Of a stretch of DNA of 64,000 bases, positions 35,335-47,000 are shown piece by piece (position 1 is the stretch's first letter; each line of letters opens with the position of its first letter). The DNA is from Amyelois transitella. Its lineage: Eukaryota > Arthropoda > Insecta > Lepidoptera > Pyralidae. Where the stretch lies: contig NC_083525.1 of NCBI RefSeq assembly GCF_032362555.1, positions 3,457,501 through 3,521,500 of the forward strand. The letters are read 5' to 3'. Position numbers and translations under genes: made by a program. The notes beneath the pieces were generated by a model, which saw nothing but the letters and a program-made list of their open reading frames with translations, was not told the origin of the DNA and searched no databases.

Positions 35335-38300
35335 ATTAAATTAAAATAAATTCACCAAAATAAACAAATACACCAGTAGAGGAAACCCTACCGATAACTC
35401 TACCGTAATTCGACTAACTCGAGCACAGCTAGGCGCTCCTTTTTAATGGAGATTGCCGACATCAGCCTTGACATAACTTATCACATATTACGTGATAATT
35501 AGAAGCTTATGCCGATTTTATATAAATAAATCTTAAATTCAAAGAATGATTTGGGAGAAAAGAAAGAATAAGTTTAAGACGTAGTAAATAAATAAGTATG
35601 AAGAAAAAAGAACTCCCGCCTTTTTTTCAGAAACAGCTGGTAATGCAGCCGGCTCTTTATGACATTGACGTCAGTAACCTGGCAGGCTATGGCATACCTG
35701 GCAAAGGTGTTTTCCTTAGAGTATCCACTTAATTATAAATGTGTTTTTACATTATAATTACGTTTTTATGTATTTGGCATACATTTGATACTTCTCCAAA
35801 TGAGAAGTATAGGCGTAAAAAAGCTCTACTTATTTTTTCAATTACAGTACATACTCCAAAAAATTTGCATTTATCTTCTTCTTTCAAGTTCGTCGCTATT
35901 AAATGAATGGAAACCGAGGAGGACCTACCTATTTTATTATAATCAAAGGATGGTAAAGAAAAAAGTAGTCAATATATTGTGTACCAGTGTTTTTTTATTT
36001 TATACATCAAATAGAATACAAATGTCAAACATTTCATTCATATTTCTTCTTCTATTCCCACAATCATTTTATTTGTATTTAAGTGATAATTATTTATTCT
36101 AATTGGTTAAAAAATGTCCTTGATGGAGCAGTCTGCATATTTCTGACATATTGGGCAGAAATTTAAAAAGGCACACATATAGATCCTTAAAAAAAATTAC
36201 ACTTTATAAATTACGAGTACTTAACTCAAAAAATAATACAATTTTTTGTCCATACCAAAGAAATTTTTGTCCATACCATACCTGATGTTTCAATTAGGTA
36301 TTTGATCTTTTGGGCCCTGGGCATCTTTCCAGGTACCACAATATAATATGATTCCCTTATTGAAAGATAGCCTAATTTTAACAATGTAAGTTGGAAAAAA
36401 AGTACCGTTATATCTAAAAAATAAATTTAATTTCCTAACATTCCATTGTTAAGTTGTTGCGACATATTTTCTCGTATATTTTCGTAAGTTTATCTCTTAC
36501 GGTATTATTTAATCATCTGCTTAAACTAAAGATAATTTCCAAACCGGTTAAAAGCAGATATGAAATTGTTTACGCACGAGGTTAACAAAACATTATGTGC
36601 TTGGTGGTGTGACTTATGTATGTACAAAACGTCCACTGTACAAACCTTGTACAGTGGGTTACAAAGAATAGAATACCGTTTTGAATACGCGATTTCCATT
36701 TTCTCTTCTAGATTTATGAAGCCTGGATTTATGAAAAAGAATTATTTACGGTTTATATTTAGGTAGGTACTTAGGTAAAACGTTAACTTAAAAAAGAGAC
36801 TACCTTATGGCTCTGTCTATGCTGTAAGGCATATAACGTGATAAATGTGTCTGTGTTGAGTTAAGCACAAAGAACATTTTGGCGCCAATTTTTGTTCAAA
36901 TAAAGTAAATATTATCAAATAAATATGTTCTCTTACAAATATATGAAGGTATATAAACATCCAACGGGAATCAGAATAAGTCCTTTTTCTATCATGGCAC
37001 ACTACCAAAGCGCCAAACAAGCCGTTTGGTTGTCTATTGATTATCTACTTCTGAGTCGTACACTCCTGATGGGGTGGTTAATATTGTAATACTAAACCTA
37101 TTATCAATTATACGACAAGGAAAAAGAAAAATGCATGCCATTGCCTGTGCTTCAAAACGTGTCGAAACGCACCTCGCTCCTTTGGGGTCGGTAAAGAATA
37201 TTCCTTGAAAGTAATAACAAGTCATATTGACGGGCTGATAACAGGGGGTACCCGTTGGAAACCGGTAAAATCCGGTTGAGAATGAATTCGTATTTGTGCT
37301 TGCTCTAGTATCGTGACTCTCTTGACCCAAGATAAGACTGATATGTATTTATTGTTTACTGGACAATTATATTGAATTCAAGTACGTATTCGGTTTATTT
37401 TTAAGCAATTTATGTTTCTTTTGTTATGTTACTGTGAGAGCCTAGCAACAAGTCTCATATTGTTGCTTCAAGATTGAATACCGGGACTGGGGCCCAAATG
37501 AGAGTAGAGGTAGAAAAACGAGGGCTATGTGATATACATAAGAGTAAGTGTTCCTATATGTATAGACCATATACATACTCTACTGCATAAACCCTTACTG
37601 TAATACCTATGGTATTATACCCCTATGGCCCTATACTACTAGGGTAAAACCCATTGCACAGACCTAGTTTTGCTAAATCTAAGAATGTTTGATTTGCGAG
37701 AGACTATGCAATCTTGCATAGTTACTGCACCTGCATTTGTAATCACATGACTATCAAAACTTGGTACTTCAGGATCACGGACCATTCGGACTCAAAGATG
37801 GGTTAAAAAAGAACCTCTTGCTCAGGAAGATATCACACTTGACCGACGCGGATAATTTTTCAAGAGAATCATAATTTGGTTTCGTGTGACTGTATTGTAC
37901 CTATGTAAACAGTATTGTCGTGCTTTGATTCGTGTTCAGAAACGAAATACCCTGTACTTTCTGATTGTATTACATTCACTCCTCATTTTGACAGTGGACA
38001 TCCACGAGTTTAGAGGTTCCATTTTCAATTTTATTTCTTTCTTTTTCTTTTAAATAATTGTGATGTGATGGCCAGTATTTTACCTGTTTTTGTAATTTTC
38101 GTATCACTTTTCGAGGTATCTACGACGTATAACATGACTTTATCTATACCTATATGGTGTAAATTGGGATGGGGAGCATGCACTCTCAATTTTAATATCA
38201 AGTTTTTAGTCTTCAGATAATTTTAATGTGGTACGTGTGATTTTTATGTGGATAACCAAAGAATTAATTGCACAAATTTTAAATGCTGATTTTCGACGCA

Positions 38301-38396
38301 ACCACGGCTTTATAGGAACTTATTATATTTACAATAAATAATAAAGTACCTATTATCAATTTATTGTTTAAGAATACCATCACAACCACCAAAAAA
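35335..38396. other. Intergenic region upstream of ALDH1L1 and of the 118-aa gene
   Basis: 3 kb without a convincing gene. The left end holds the ALDH1L1 promoter. A duplicated TTTTTGTCCATACCA lies near 36245-36275. 36810-36830 resembles a scrap of family A. A minus-strand open frame at 37034-37330 shows no similarity known to me and uses a non-ATG start. The rest is AT-rich non-coding DNA. Confidence 0.4.
35477..35498. promoter_or_regulatory. Inverted GATA pair in the ALDH1L1 promoter
   Basis: CTTATCAC and GTGATAA form an inverted pair separated by about 7 nt, roughly 140 bp upstream of the ALDH1L1 start codon (35334). It is consistent with the intronic GATA array but not proof of binding. 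Confidence 0.4.
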
Positions 38397-38977
38397 ATGG
38401 ACATAAAAGAAATACCTCTCACGAAATCGTTGGCGATATCAACGAATTTCACTAACGGGAAGCGAAAAGACGACCATCTTGACCGAAACTTTATGGAACT
38501 GTACCAGGAGATGATGAAAATGACCAGGGTTGTTGATGAAACATTAGGATCTGAGGAAGAGAAGAGACTGAAAAGAATTATTGGAGAAGACAACGTTATG
38601 ATGATCAAAGAAGGTAGCAATAGGTCATTCAATACTTAGATCATAAGAGAGTGTCGCTTTTAAGCGTCGGTGACGCGTCCGACACGGGAAAAGGGGAAAA
38701 GATGGAGTGGTCTTGTTCTGAAATACCACCAACATTTAAGGAACGTAAAATTTCTTTGTCCTTATCTTATTTGTCCATTCCGTAAGGGAAAAAGTCCTGA
38801 TTATTCATAAATTAAAGTGTGTGTGCTTTATGTTCAGGTGGTCTGGCAAGACGCCGTGGGTTGTTGTTACGCTCCACGTCACAGCAGAGACGTCATCAGA
38901 ACAGGGCTCTGCGGAGAGAGAAACTCAATGGACAAAGCTTGAGGAACCACCTCCAGCATATTAAGAAAACTGCTTAG
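38397..38977 (+). CDS. Unrecognised basic protein, 118 aa, two exons
   Basis: Exons 38397-38613 and 38838-38977 join in phase 1 (357 nt including TAG). The ATG has a favourable AAAAAAATGG context. Exon 1 encodes MDIKEIPLTKSLAISTNFTN followed by an acidic/amphipathic helix-like stretch with FMELYQEMMKMTRVVDETLG. Exon 2 is very Arg/Lys/His/Gln rich (LARRRGLLLRS, RRHQNRALRREKLN) and ends QHIKKTA. There is no signal peptide or membrane segment. A possible AATAAA lies about 180 bp after the stop. The acidic first half and strongly basic second half suggest nucleic-acid or protein binding, but I recognise no family. Confidence 0.6.
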
Positions 38978-41082
38978 AAGCAAAGAAAAAATATAATAAG
39001 ACTTGTTGCCGTGTAACCAGCACATAGGAATGGGATTAACGAAGTAACTTCTATGATTTTTTTATAGGTGTAATTTTTTTTCTGAAATATTGTCAATACA
39101 TTTAGTGAGAAACGTTTAATTTTTTACAATGAAAAAAAAGCAGTAATCAACGTAATTTATAATAAAGTTAAATGTCTTCACCAATTGTTTCTCCCATTCT
39201 CACTCATCACTCCGCATTTGCTGATAAATCAGCGTAGGCGCTGTCTGTCGCTTATCATCATAAATTAAGCATAAAAACTTAGATTACATTTAAACAATAT
39301 TCTATGTAATGTTATGTTGAAAAAAAGTTTTATGTCTGTATTATTTTTATATAGTAGTATTTTCTATAGACAAAAATATTGCATACCTGAAGGGTACCTA
39401 CTGTTAAATGTATTTCCATCTGCATGTCTGCACAGTTAGAATGCAATATATATTTTGTGTTTGAGTTTTAAGTTTGAAAAGTAAGTTATAAAAAACTTAT
39501 AGTTTTAAAGCTAATATATAACATATTTCTGCCAAAATTGTTTAGGTACGCCCGTAATAACTACGAACCCTTTTGGGTATTGCGATTATAAAATAAATAT
39601 GAACCGGCAGACGGATTTATATTACTTGTAAGACGATATAAGTAATTATTCACATTGATTAAATTTTGGTATAATTGTTTTTGTTAAGTTCACCAATAAT
39701 AAATCAACCTAAATAAATAAAATAATTAGAGAGAGGAGAGGTAAGATAAGACATTACCTTGACAACTATGGTGAATAATCCCGCAGGAGCACTCCATCTC
39801 TTCTCCGTTGAGGCGATATCGCGAAAGGTGAATATACGAAGAAATAAACATTTCACATTGGGAGATAGGATTCGTCTGCACTGTGGTCTTAAGGGACAAA
39901 CACATAGAGGTTGATGCAGTTGTTGTATTTGTAAACCTACTAATGTTTATACATACATACCTTGGGGGGTAGACATAGCCAACAGTCTCAGAAAGACTGC
40001 TATGCCCCGATCAGCTGTTTGGCTTAATCATAGAATAAAGAATCAAATAGTGACAGGTTGCTAGCCCACCGCCTTAACTAAGAATCCCATATTTATAAGC
40101 CTATTAGCCTATAAGCCTTAGTCGCCTTTTACGGCATCTATGGGAATGGGATGGAGTGTTCCTATTATTAAAAAAAGGGTCTTATACATTAAGCCTTATA
40201 CAATTTCGTAAGACTGGTGACCGCACTAGGATATTACCTATATTTCATGAAAGGCACTTATTTTTGTTTCACGGGTTCCCCTATTAAACTAGTGTTTTTA
40301 GACCTTCACTACATACATTACCGACATACGTAAGCAAAAATCCCATTACAAAAGTATTAACTACAAAGGTAAGATAAGTTGTAGGTTCAGTAACCGTCAA
40401 GTCATTGTTAAAATGATAACAAAATGCATAAAATTAGAAGAAAATGAGTTTATGGTTTAAATGAAGAGGTACAAAGTAAATAAATAGGTAGGTAGGTATT
40501 CTTAAAACATTTTTCTCGTGACATTATGCACTGTTGGTTTTTTACTACTTTTAAATTAAGTATTTGCTTGCTTATTTGTCTTTGGTACTTCTAGGCACAA
40601 AAATTGGTTATAAAAAAAATGAGTTAAAAGATAATAATCGGCACAAATATCTTTGTAATGGTTTTAATAAAACAGTCATGACCAACTTTATATTCTTAAA
40701 TACAAGCGCCCCGGCTTAGCACTTTATAGCATGTACGAGTAGGTACATACAAACTTTACTCTTGTATTACTCTATATATAAAAAATACTGCATCAAAATC
40801 CGTTGTGTAGTTTTAGAGATCTAACCATACATACCTACAGACTTAGGGACAGACGTAGGAAGCGACTTTGCTTTATACTACTTATGTGATAAAAAAAGGA
40901 ACCTGGGGCACTGCCTGTTGGAGAAATATTGTTGAGTGGAGACGTGGTTGTCACGGCTCTCAGAATAAGGAAGAAGACAAACATATGATTTACATCTTTA
41001 CTAATTTATTAGGATATTAGTCTACTACACTTTGATCTAGAAAACAGCGTTCATTAACCCACATTCTAAACTCAATAGTGTA
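38978..41082. other. Intergenic region with a retroposon A copy
   Basis: AT-rich and non-coding except for a family A retroposon at 39955-40170. I see no gene. Confidence 0.45.
39955..40170 (-). mobile_element. SINE-like retroposon A copy (head truncated)
   Basis: Contains TGGGGGGTAGACATAGCCAA, the GGTTGCTAGCCCA block and the GTCGCCTTTTACGGCATC block in the family order. It lacks the GTGCC hairpin end. An internal CCTATTAGCCTATAAGCC duplication is visible. Confidence 0.75.
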
Positions 41083-42787
41083 GGGGAAGGGGGCCCAAAG
41101 CGGGTACATGGTCCAAAGCAGGTCAGCGCGATTGTCAATATGTTCAATGAATTATAGCAAAAGCAAAAGTGTGCGGGAACACCCGAACAAATCCCAACAA
41201 GCGTCAGTTTGGCCGAGGCGCCGGAGTCGCGTAGTTTTTGTGGGAGTGACAAAAGTTGTTTTTCGGAGATTTTGTTAAAAAATATCAAGGTATGTGAACT
41301 CGAATTATTCTATTGTGGCTTGAATAGTCTTTTTGTAAGTTTGCATGTGTTTTTGTTCATGAATTTAGCTTTGAATTCCTAATAAACTGTTTCATTATCG
41401 ATTAAGGCTTTCAGGTTATGTTGTCGAACATTTAAAACGTGTTTTTAGGCAAAGAGGGTAGGGGTAAAACGGGTACCTGATTTGCCCCTACCCGTTTTGC
41501 CCTATATTTAATAATATAAATTATTACTTTTATTTCCTTTCCAGATGGTTCAGAAATACAAAAGAAAAACTCAACAGGCATCGTGGGATGTTACAACCAT
41601 GAAGCTAGCAATGGAAGAGGCAGGAAAAACATCAGTCAGGAATGCTGCTAAAAGATATGGTATTAATTTGTCAACACTACAAAGACATATTAAAAAAGGT
41701 TCTGCGGAAAAAAGTCTTGGCCGATTTCGTTGCGTTTTTACAGAAGAACAAGAAACAGAATCAATTGAATATTTATTTCACATGGACAACTTGTTTTATG
41801 GCCTGAACAAACAAGAATTTTGCCGTCTGGCTTTCGAGTATGCAACAGCCAATAATATACCTCATCCATTCAAACAAAATACTGCAGATGATTGGTACAA
41901 AAGTTTTAGAATCAGACATCCTGAAGTTACATTGAGACAACCCGAACCGACCTCAGTAGCTCGTGCCCGAGGATTTAATAGGCCACAGGTGGAAAGATTC
42001 TTCAATCTCCTAGAAGAGCAGATTGACAAACACAAAGTAGATGCTACGAGAATTTATAATGTTGACGAAACGGGCATCCAAACAACCAGCAACAAGCCTC
42101 CAAAAGTTCTCTCAAAAACAGGCAAAAAGCAAGTAGGAGTCATATCTAGTGTCGAAAGAGGAAAATTGACAACAATCGTATGCTGTTGCAATGCAGCTGG
42201 CGGTTTTATACCACCGTTTATGATATTTGGACGAAAACGCATGCAGGAACGACTGTTGGATGGATCACCACTAGGCACTGAAGCCGTTTGTACTGATAAT
42301 GGATGGATTTCTGGTCCAACTTTCTTGGATTGGCTGCGACATTTCGTGGCAATGACAAGACCAACTCAAGAAAAGAAAGTTATTCTTATATTGGACAATC
42401 ATTCCTCACACAAATATTTGCCAGCTCTGGATTATGCTTCAAAAAACCACGTGATCTTCATTTCATTGTCAGGTATGCGCACGATATGAGTTACCTTTTT
42501 GATTTGCTGCCAAAGTTTCCTAGAATAAGATATTATTTTCGCATACTCGCTTTGCCCAGACAGCATACCTGCTTTGGGCACTGCCTACGGGCAAAGCGGG
42601 TAAAACTATACATTCACTTGATTTTGATATAACTTGAAAAATACTTATAAGTGCATACTTTTTGTTTTTATAAATTAAGTTTAATAAATACTTTTCGTAA
42701 ATGTTTAATTAAAAGGAACCTAATAGTTAAAATTGCATTTTTATTATATAGTTTACTTTAAGTGACCTGCTTTGGGCCCTTCTCCCC
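41083..42787 (+). mobile_element. pogo-like (Tc1/mariner superfamily) DNA transposon
   Basis: 1705 bp bounded by TA on both sides (41081-41082 and 42788-42789). The terminal inverted repeats of about 25 bp start GGGGA(A/G) and contain GGGCCCAAAGC(G/A)GGT. Subterminal regions carry further copies of a CAAA(G/A)C(G/A)GGT motif in both orientations (near 41113, 41463, 41490, 42545, 42568, 42590), plausible transposase-binding sites. It encodes one transposase frame at 41545. Confidence 0.88.
41545..42489 (+). CDS. pogo-family transposase, C-terminally truncated
   Basis: 314 aa. The N-terminal psq-type helix-turn-helix lies at ~18-52 (AGKTSVRNAAKRYGINLSTL). A CENP-B-like DNA-binding region ~70-135 contains ADDWYKSFRIRHPEV. 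The DDE catalytic core shows D174 in YNVDETG and D284 in LILDNHSSH. The sequence ends soon after VIFISL, before the third catalytic acidic residue, which in this family lies in an LQPLD-type motif. It is therefore probably inactive, although the frame is open to that point. The remaining 300 bp of the element do not continue the fold, so an internal deletion is likely; alternatively the GTATGC after codon 309 could be a splice donor. Confidence 0.85.
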   Translation: MVQKYKRKTQQASWDVTTMKLAMEEAGKTSVRNAAKRYGINLSTLQRHIKKGSAEKSLGRFRCVFTEEQETESIEYLFHMDNLFYGLNKQEFCRLAFEYATANNIPHPFKQNTADDWYKSFRIRHPEVTLRQPEPTSVARARGFNRPQVERFFNLLEEQIDKHKVDATRIYNVDETGIQTTSNKPPKVLSKTGKKQVGVISSVERGKLTTIVCCCNAAGGFIPPFMIFGRKRMQERLLDGSPLGTEAVCTDNGWISGPTFLDWLRHFVAMTRPTQEKKVILILDNHSSHKYLPALDYASKNHVIFISLSGMRTI

Positions 42788-44028
42788 TAGGTAGTTATGT
42801 ATTAGTCAATGTTTTGCTTCTTATCAGTTACACATCCAGATTAATACGTCATTACAACTTAAAATATTGATTAATTACAAATTTAATTACTCGATCCGGT
42901 AGCCAGTATTTCAAATAGCTTATCGAAATTTTGATCGTAAGAGAAAAATCAGTAAAAGAAGAGATTTTAAAGAAAATCTGCGGGACACACAGGATTAGTG
43001 TAAATGCAATACTACAACACTGATCACGCGATAAGCCCTCGAAATAAAGCACTGAAAATGTTTTATCTTAATTGTTATTTGTTATCAGCGTCGGATATAT
43101 ATTATTATTTTAAAACAAGAATGCTTTCTTTTTAAATCTCAAAATGGTTGTCTTGGCATCTTGTAGAAAGTTTTCCGAAAAGCTTATCGGTGAAGGTTGC
43201 AACTGTTTATCGTTAAAAACACGGGAGATAATATAGGAAATGTGCAGGAACAGAATTCGGGATTATTTGATAAAGATATAGGTGTCAATATAATTTCTTG
43301 TGACGATAACGGCGTGTTTTGCTTGATTGTTGCCGTTTGATAAGCTTATCAGTACAGAATCCGCCTGATCGGGTGTCTGTGGTAGATAAAACACTTGTCC
43401 TAACGTTTTGTCTATGTAGGTACTATGTAGAGGAAACATTGTAAAATATTAAGCTACTTAGTATGTAATATGCATTTGTGTTTATTATCAGTTACCTACC
43501 AGTATAATAAAATCACATCTTCTTTCTACCTACCTGAATTTTGCTGGTTTTTATCATACAGTACAGATGCAAATATTAGATACTTACTAATTTTGACATA
43601 GCAATAAAATATTTTTGTATGACCTATTTACTTATATTGTTTCAGGTAGGCATTAGTTCTCCGATTATTATATGAAAGTTTACCTACCTATTATAGGAAC
43701 TCTCACTATAAGTAGTTTAAAAATGCCGAACAAAATGAAGATGTTTCGGAGGTTTTTTAAATATTAATGATAGTCTGAGTTGAGTTCCTAACGAAAATAA
43801 TATAGAGCTCTAGAAAGCAACTTTTAACCGTGGAATATTGGAAATAAGTAATGGTAGGTTTTTAAAATTGAAATTTGTTGTAATTCACATAAGAGAGCTT
43901 AGTTGGACTTTGCTTCAGTCAAAATTATGTATCATCATACGTGTGATATGAATAGACGATGTTAGTTTATCTATCTGGCTGCATATAAAGAACAAGACAG
44001 GTATTACACCTCAGTGGCAGCGTGAAGG
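42788..44028. promoter_or_regulatory. Upstream region of the first vanin-like gene with clustered GATA motifs
   Basis: No ORF of note. GATAA/TTATC motifs occur at about 43030, 43082, 43183, 43269, 43338-43351 (palindromic TGATAAGCTTATCA), 43384 and 43484. In insects such clusters are frequent in gut and fat-body regulatory DNA. Function here is inferred only. Confidence 0.35.
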
Positions 44029-47000
44029 ATGGCGCGGTCTGTGTTGCTGGCGGTTCTGGCGTGCCTCGTGAAAATTACGATACAAGTAAGTTTTTGACTG
44101 AATTATAATGAAAAAGGATATACTTAATAATTGAATACTAAATGAGAAATAATTTTTAATTAGGTTTTTTCTTACTAGGTACATAAATACATTTAAATAA
44201 ATTTCGTTGCTTAAATTTGTAAAAGTTAATAAAAAAAAATTAAAAATTCTTTATTTTATACTCTTTTTGTGGAATAATAATTAATACGATTTAGAGTTAG
44301 CTGCAATGTTTGTATTACTAAATTGTAATATATAAAAAATAAAAAGCGCATGGAGTGTTAATATTCTGCCAGAAATCACATAATGGCCTTAAAAACGTAA
44401 AGATAAATTAAGTATGTTTTACAAAATCTATCTGTGATAGATGTCAAAAAGGTCTCTACAGATTAGAGTTATTTTTTGTAATTTTTTTAATAAAAAAAGA
44501 TTTGAAATCACAGTTCTTTACAATATTTTTCTCAGACCGGGTTGACCACAATTCACACAACTCAGGCTTTCCTCTTTTTGAAGCCTAAAAACCGAGAAGG
44601 TTGAAAAACAATGATACCATACATGCACATCCATCTAGTGCAACTTTCTATGCTGTTGTGTTAGGGAAGAAAGTAGGTTTATAGTGTGTTGGTTTTCTTC
44701 AGCTGCGCAGATTGTAGGTAGGTATAAGTCAATCAGAAAAGGATACGACGTATAGTAACCTGACACCATCAGAATCTCAATTCTATCATTTAACAACCAT
44801 TCCTGTATGTGGTCTTCCTTTTCCAAACTTTTGATTCTGAATAGAGTAAATGGAAAATATTTAATGTACGGACATAATACAATTTTTACATTTATTTATG
44901 TAATGTAAATAAAATATATTGATTCTTACAATAAATATATCACTTTGAAGTGTAGCCGGGAATTAGCAAATAAGACGTGAAGATAATTTAATTCTAGAAT
45001 TTGCACAAATAAATTTTATTCTGTCAAATTTAAACAATTAGGTTATTTATTATAAATAGGTTTTGGTATGTATGATATTATGTTTTTGTGCTATGAACAA
45101 ATTGTTTCAGTTCTTACTTCCGATAACACTTATGTCAATTACCCAAAAATCCTCTTCACATAATAAAAGAACACTATGTGGTCTACGTTCACAAGTTCTT
45201 CGTTTTTTCTTACGCGCGGGGAAGCCACGGGTGTATTCTAGTTAATTAACATCCCCAACGATTAACAAGCTGACTTTAGTAAATAAAGAGGTTTGTAGAT
45301 AAAAGTTTTGCTAAATTTAATCTATGTATATATTATGTCTATCAATCAAATGAGTTCACACATTAGTGACCTACTGACTTAGCTGCTTAATGGTTAGTTG
45401 TATAATATTAAAGGCAAGATGTAGGAATAACGATGACGAAGTAAGTTTCGAGTAAAGGTCAAAATTAAAAATTATTTTGGTTTATATCAGTAAATTATTC
45501 GTCTGACGTTAGTCCAGGTTGCGTCCTTACCTCTAGAGAGGAGCTCAGGGTGCATCCTATGACCACGAATCACCATCCTGTGTCGGGTGAGTCAGGTTTT
45601 GACATGTGGCAGATTTCCTCATGATGGTTTTCGTAAGAGCGGCGGATAGTAAGTAAACTAATGTGCATGATATAGAAAATAAGAAATATTAACCTTTCTA
45701 TAGAGGCTAGTAAAACTACAATTCTATACTTCTTGAACGAACGGAGTGACAATGATCACGAAACGAACACCTTAGTGCCAAAGCTAATAAAATTGTTAGA
45801 AGCAGGCTGCTTTCAATTAAAACTGATAATCATATGTAGATGTTTATGGAACACCATGTCCATGTTAACTTCTTTTGGTTGAGACGAATCATGAGTTTGG
45901 AAAATGTGGATGTAATCGAAGCTACCTAACGTAATACTGTGTAAAACGGAGTTTTGTTCTTTTTTATTATTTAAAATAGAACTTTTGAAGTTCAATTTGT
46001 ACTGATTAGTGTGAATTATTTGCTTCAGCGGTCGACGCCTGAAGATGGCAGTTATATCGCAGCTGTAGTAGAGTTCCAGGTGACGCGGAACTCCTCAGAA
46101 GCAATGGAAGACTACATCCGTCTCATCAACGAGGCGGCTGAACAGGTTGGTAAATCTTGGAATTATTTTTACTTACGTAACTTTATGTAATGTAAAACAT
46201 TAAGTAGTACTTTTAGCAGTTCTTTGGTTGAAAAACTTGAGAACTTGTTAATGTAGTTGCATGATTTTGGAATACATTGTTAGGTTTACATTACAGAGAT
46301 CGGGGCATTTTGTCTTGAGCGTTGTGTATCAAACCACTACTCTTAAAAGTGAATTGTTTATTTTAAGTTTATGCTTGATTAAAAATTATTATGTAATTGG
46401 CAGTAAATAAGCGAGACGAACGAAACTACTCGTATAAGCTAGACGATTCGGTTTACACCGCGAGCGAGTGCTTTAGCACCATGGATATAAGAATAGTTAA
46501 TATTATGTCGAATTCTATAATAAGGATCGACCGGTTCACAAAATTTTGGCAATGCATTTGTCTTAACTACTCTTTCCTTCTCTCTTCAAATCTAAGTGAT
46601 AGAAGCAAGAGAAGATCGACGTCTTGTCAACGTTCGTGAATAAAAGAACAGAATCGCAAAAGAGAATGATGATGATATAATAGAAATATTAATAAATAAA
46701 ATAATTTCTGTTGCGATTGTTTCAGAATGCTGACATCATAGTGTTCCCGGAGATGACTTTGACAAGGGGAGGAGAGTATTTTACCGTCCCTATAAATTCT
46801 CTGCTGAAGGAATACCCGATACCTGCTATAAGCCCGGATTTATACGACAATGTTAGTATTGCTACAATTAATTACCCTTTTTAGCGTTGTTTTCAGAGAG
46901 GACATGATTTTTTTCCCAGCATGTAGGTACTTTGAATACCTATATACAATAAGAAAAAGCGATTGAGTTTACTGCAACTTACTATTATGATTGTTGCGTA

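Noticed and set aside
37034-37330. 98-codon minus-strand frame upstream of the 118-aa gene
   Set aside because: No ATG at its start, no splice or similarity support, and odd composition; probably repeat-derived.
44700-44826. Minus-strand frame resembling the SINE-like family A motif (EWLLNDRIEI)
   Set aside because: It is a degenerate scrap of repeat sequence rather than a gene.
46397-46639. 80-codon frame in vanin-1 intron 2
   Set aside because: It starts at a non-ATG codon, lies within a well-supported intron and has no recognisable domain.
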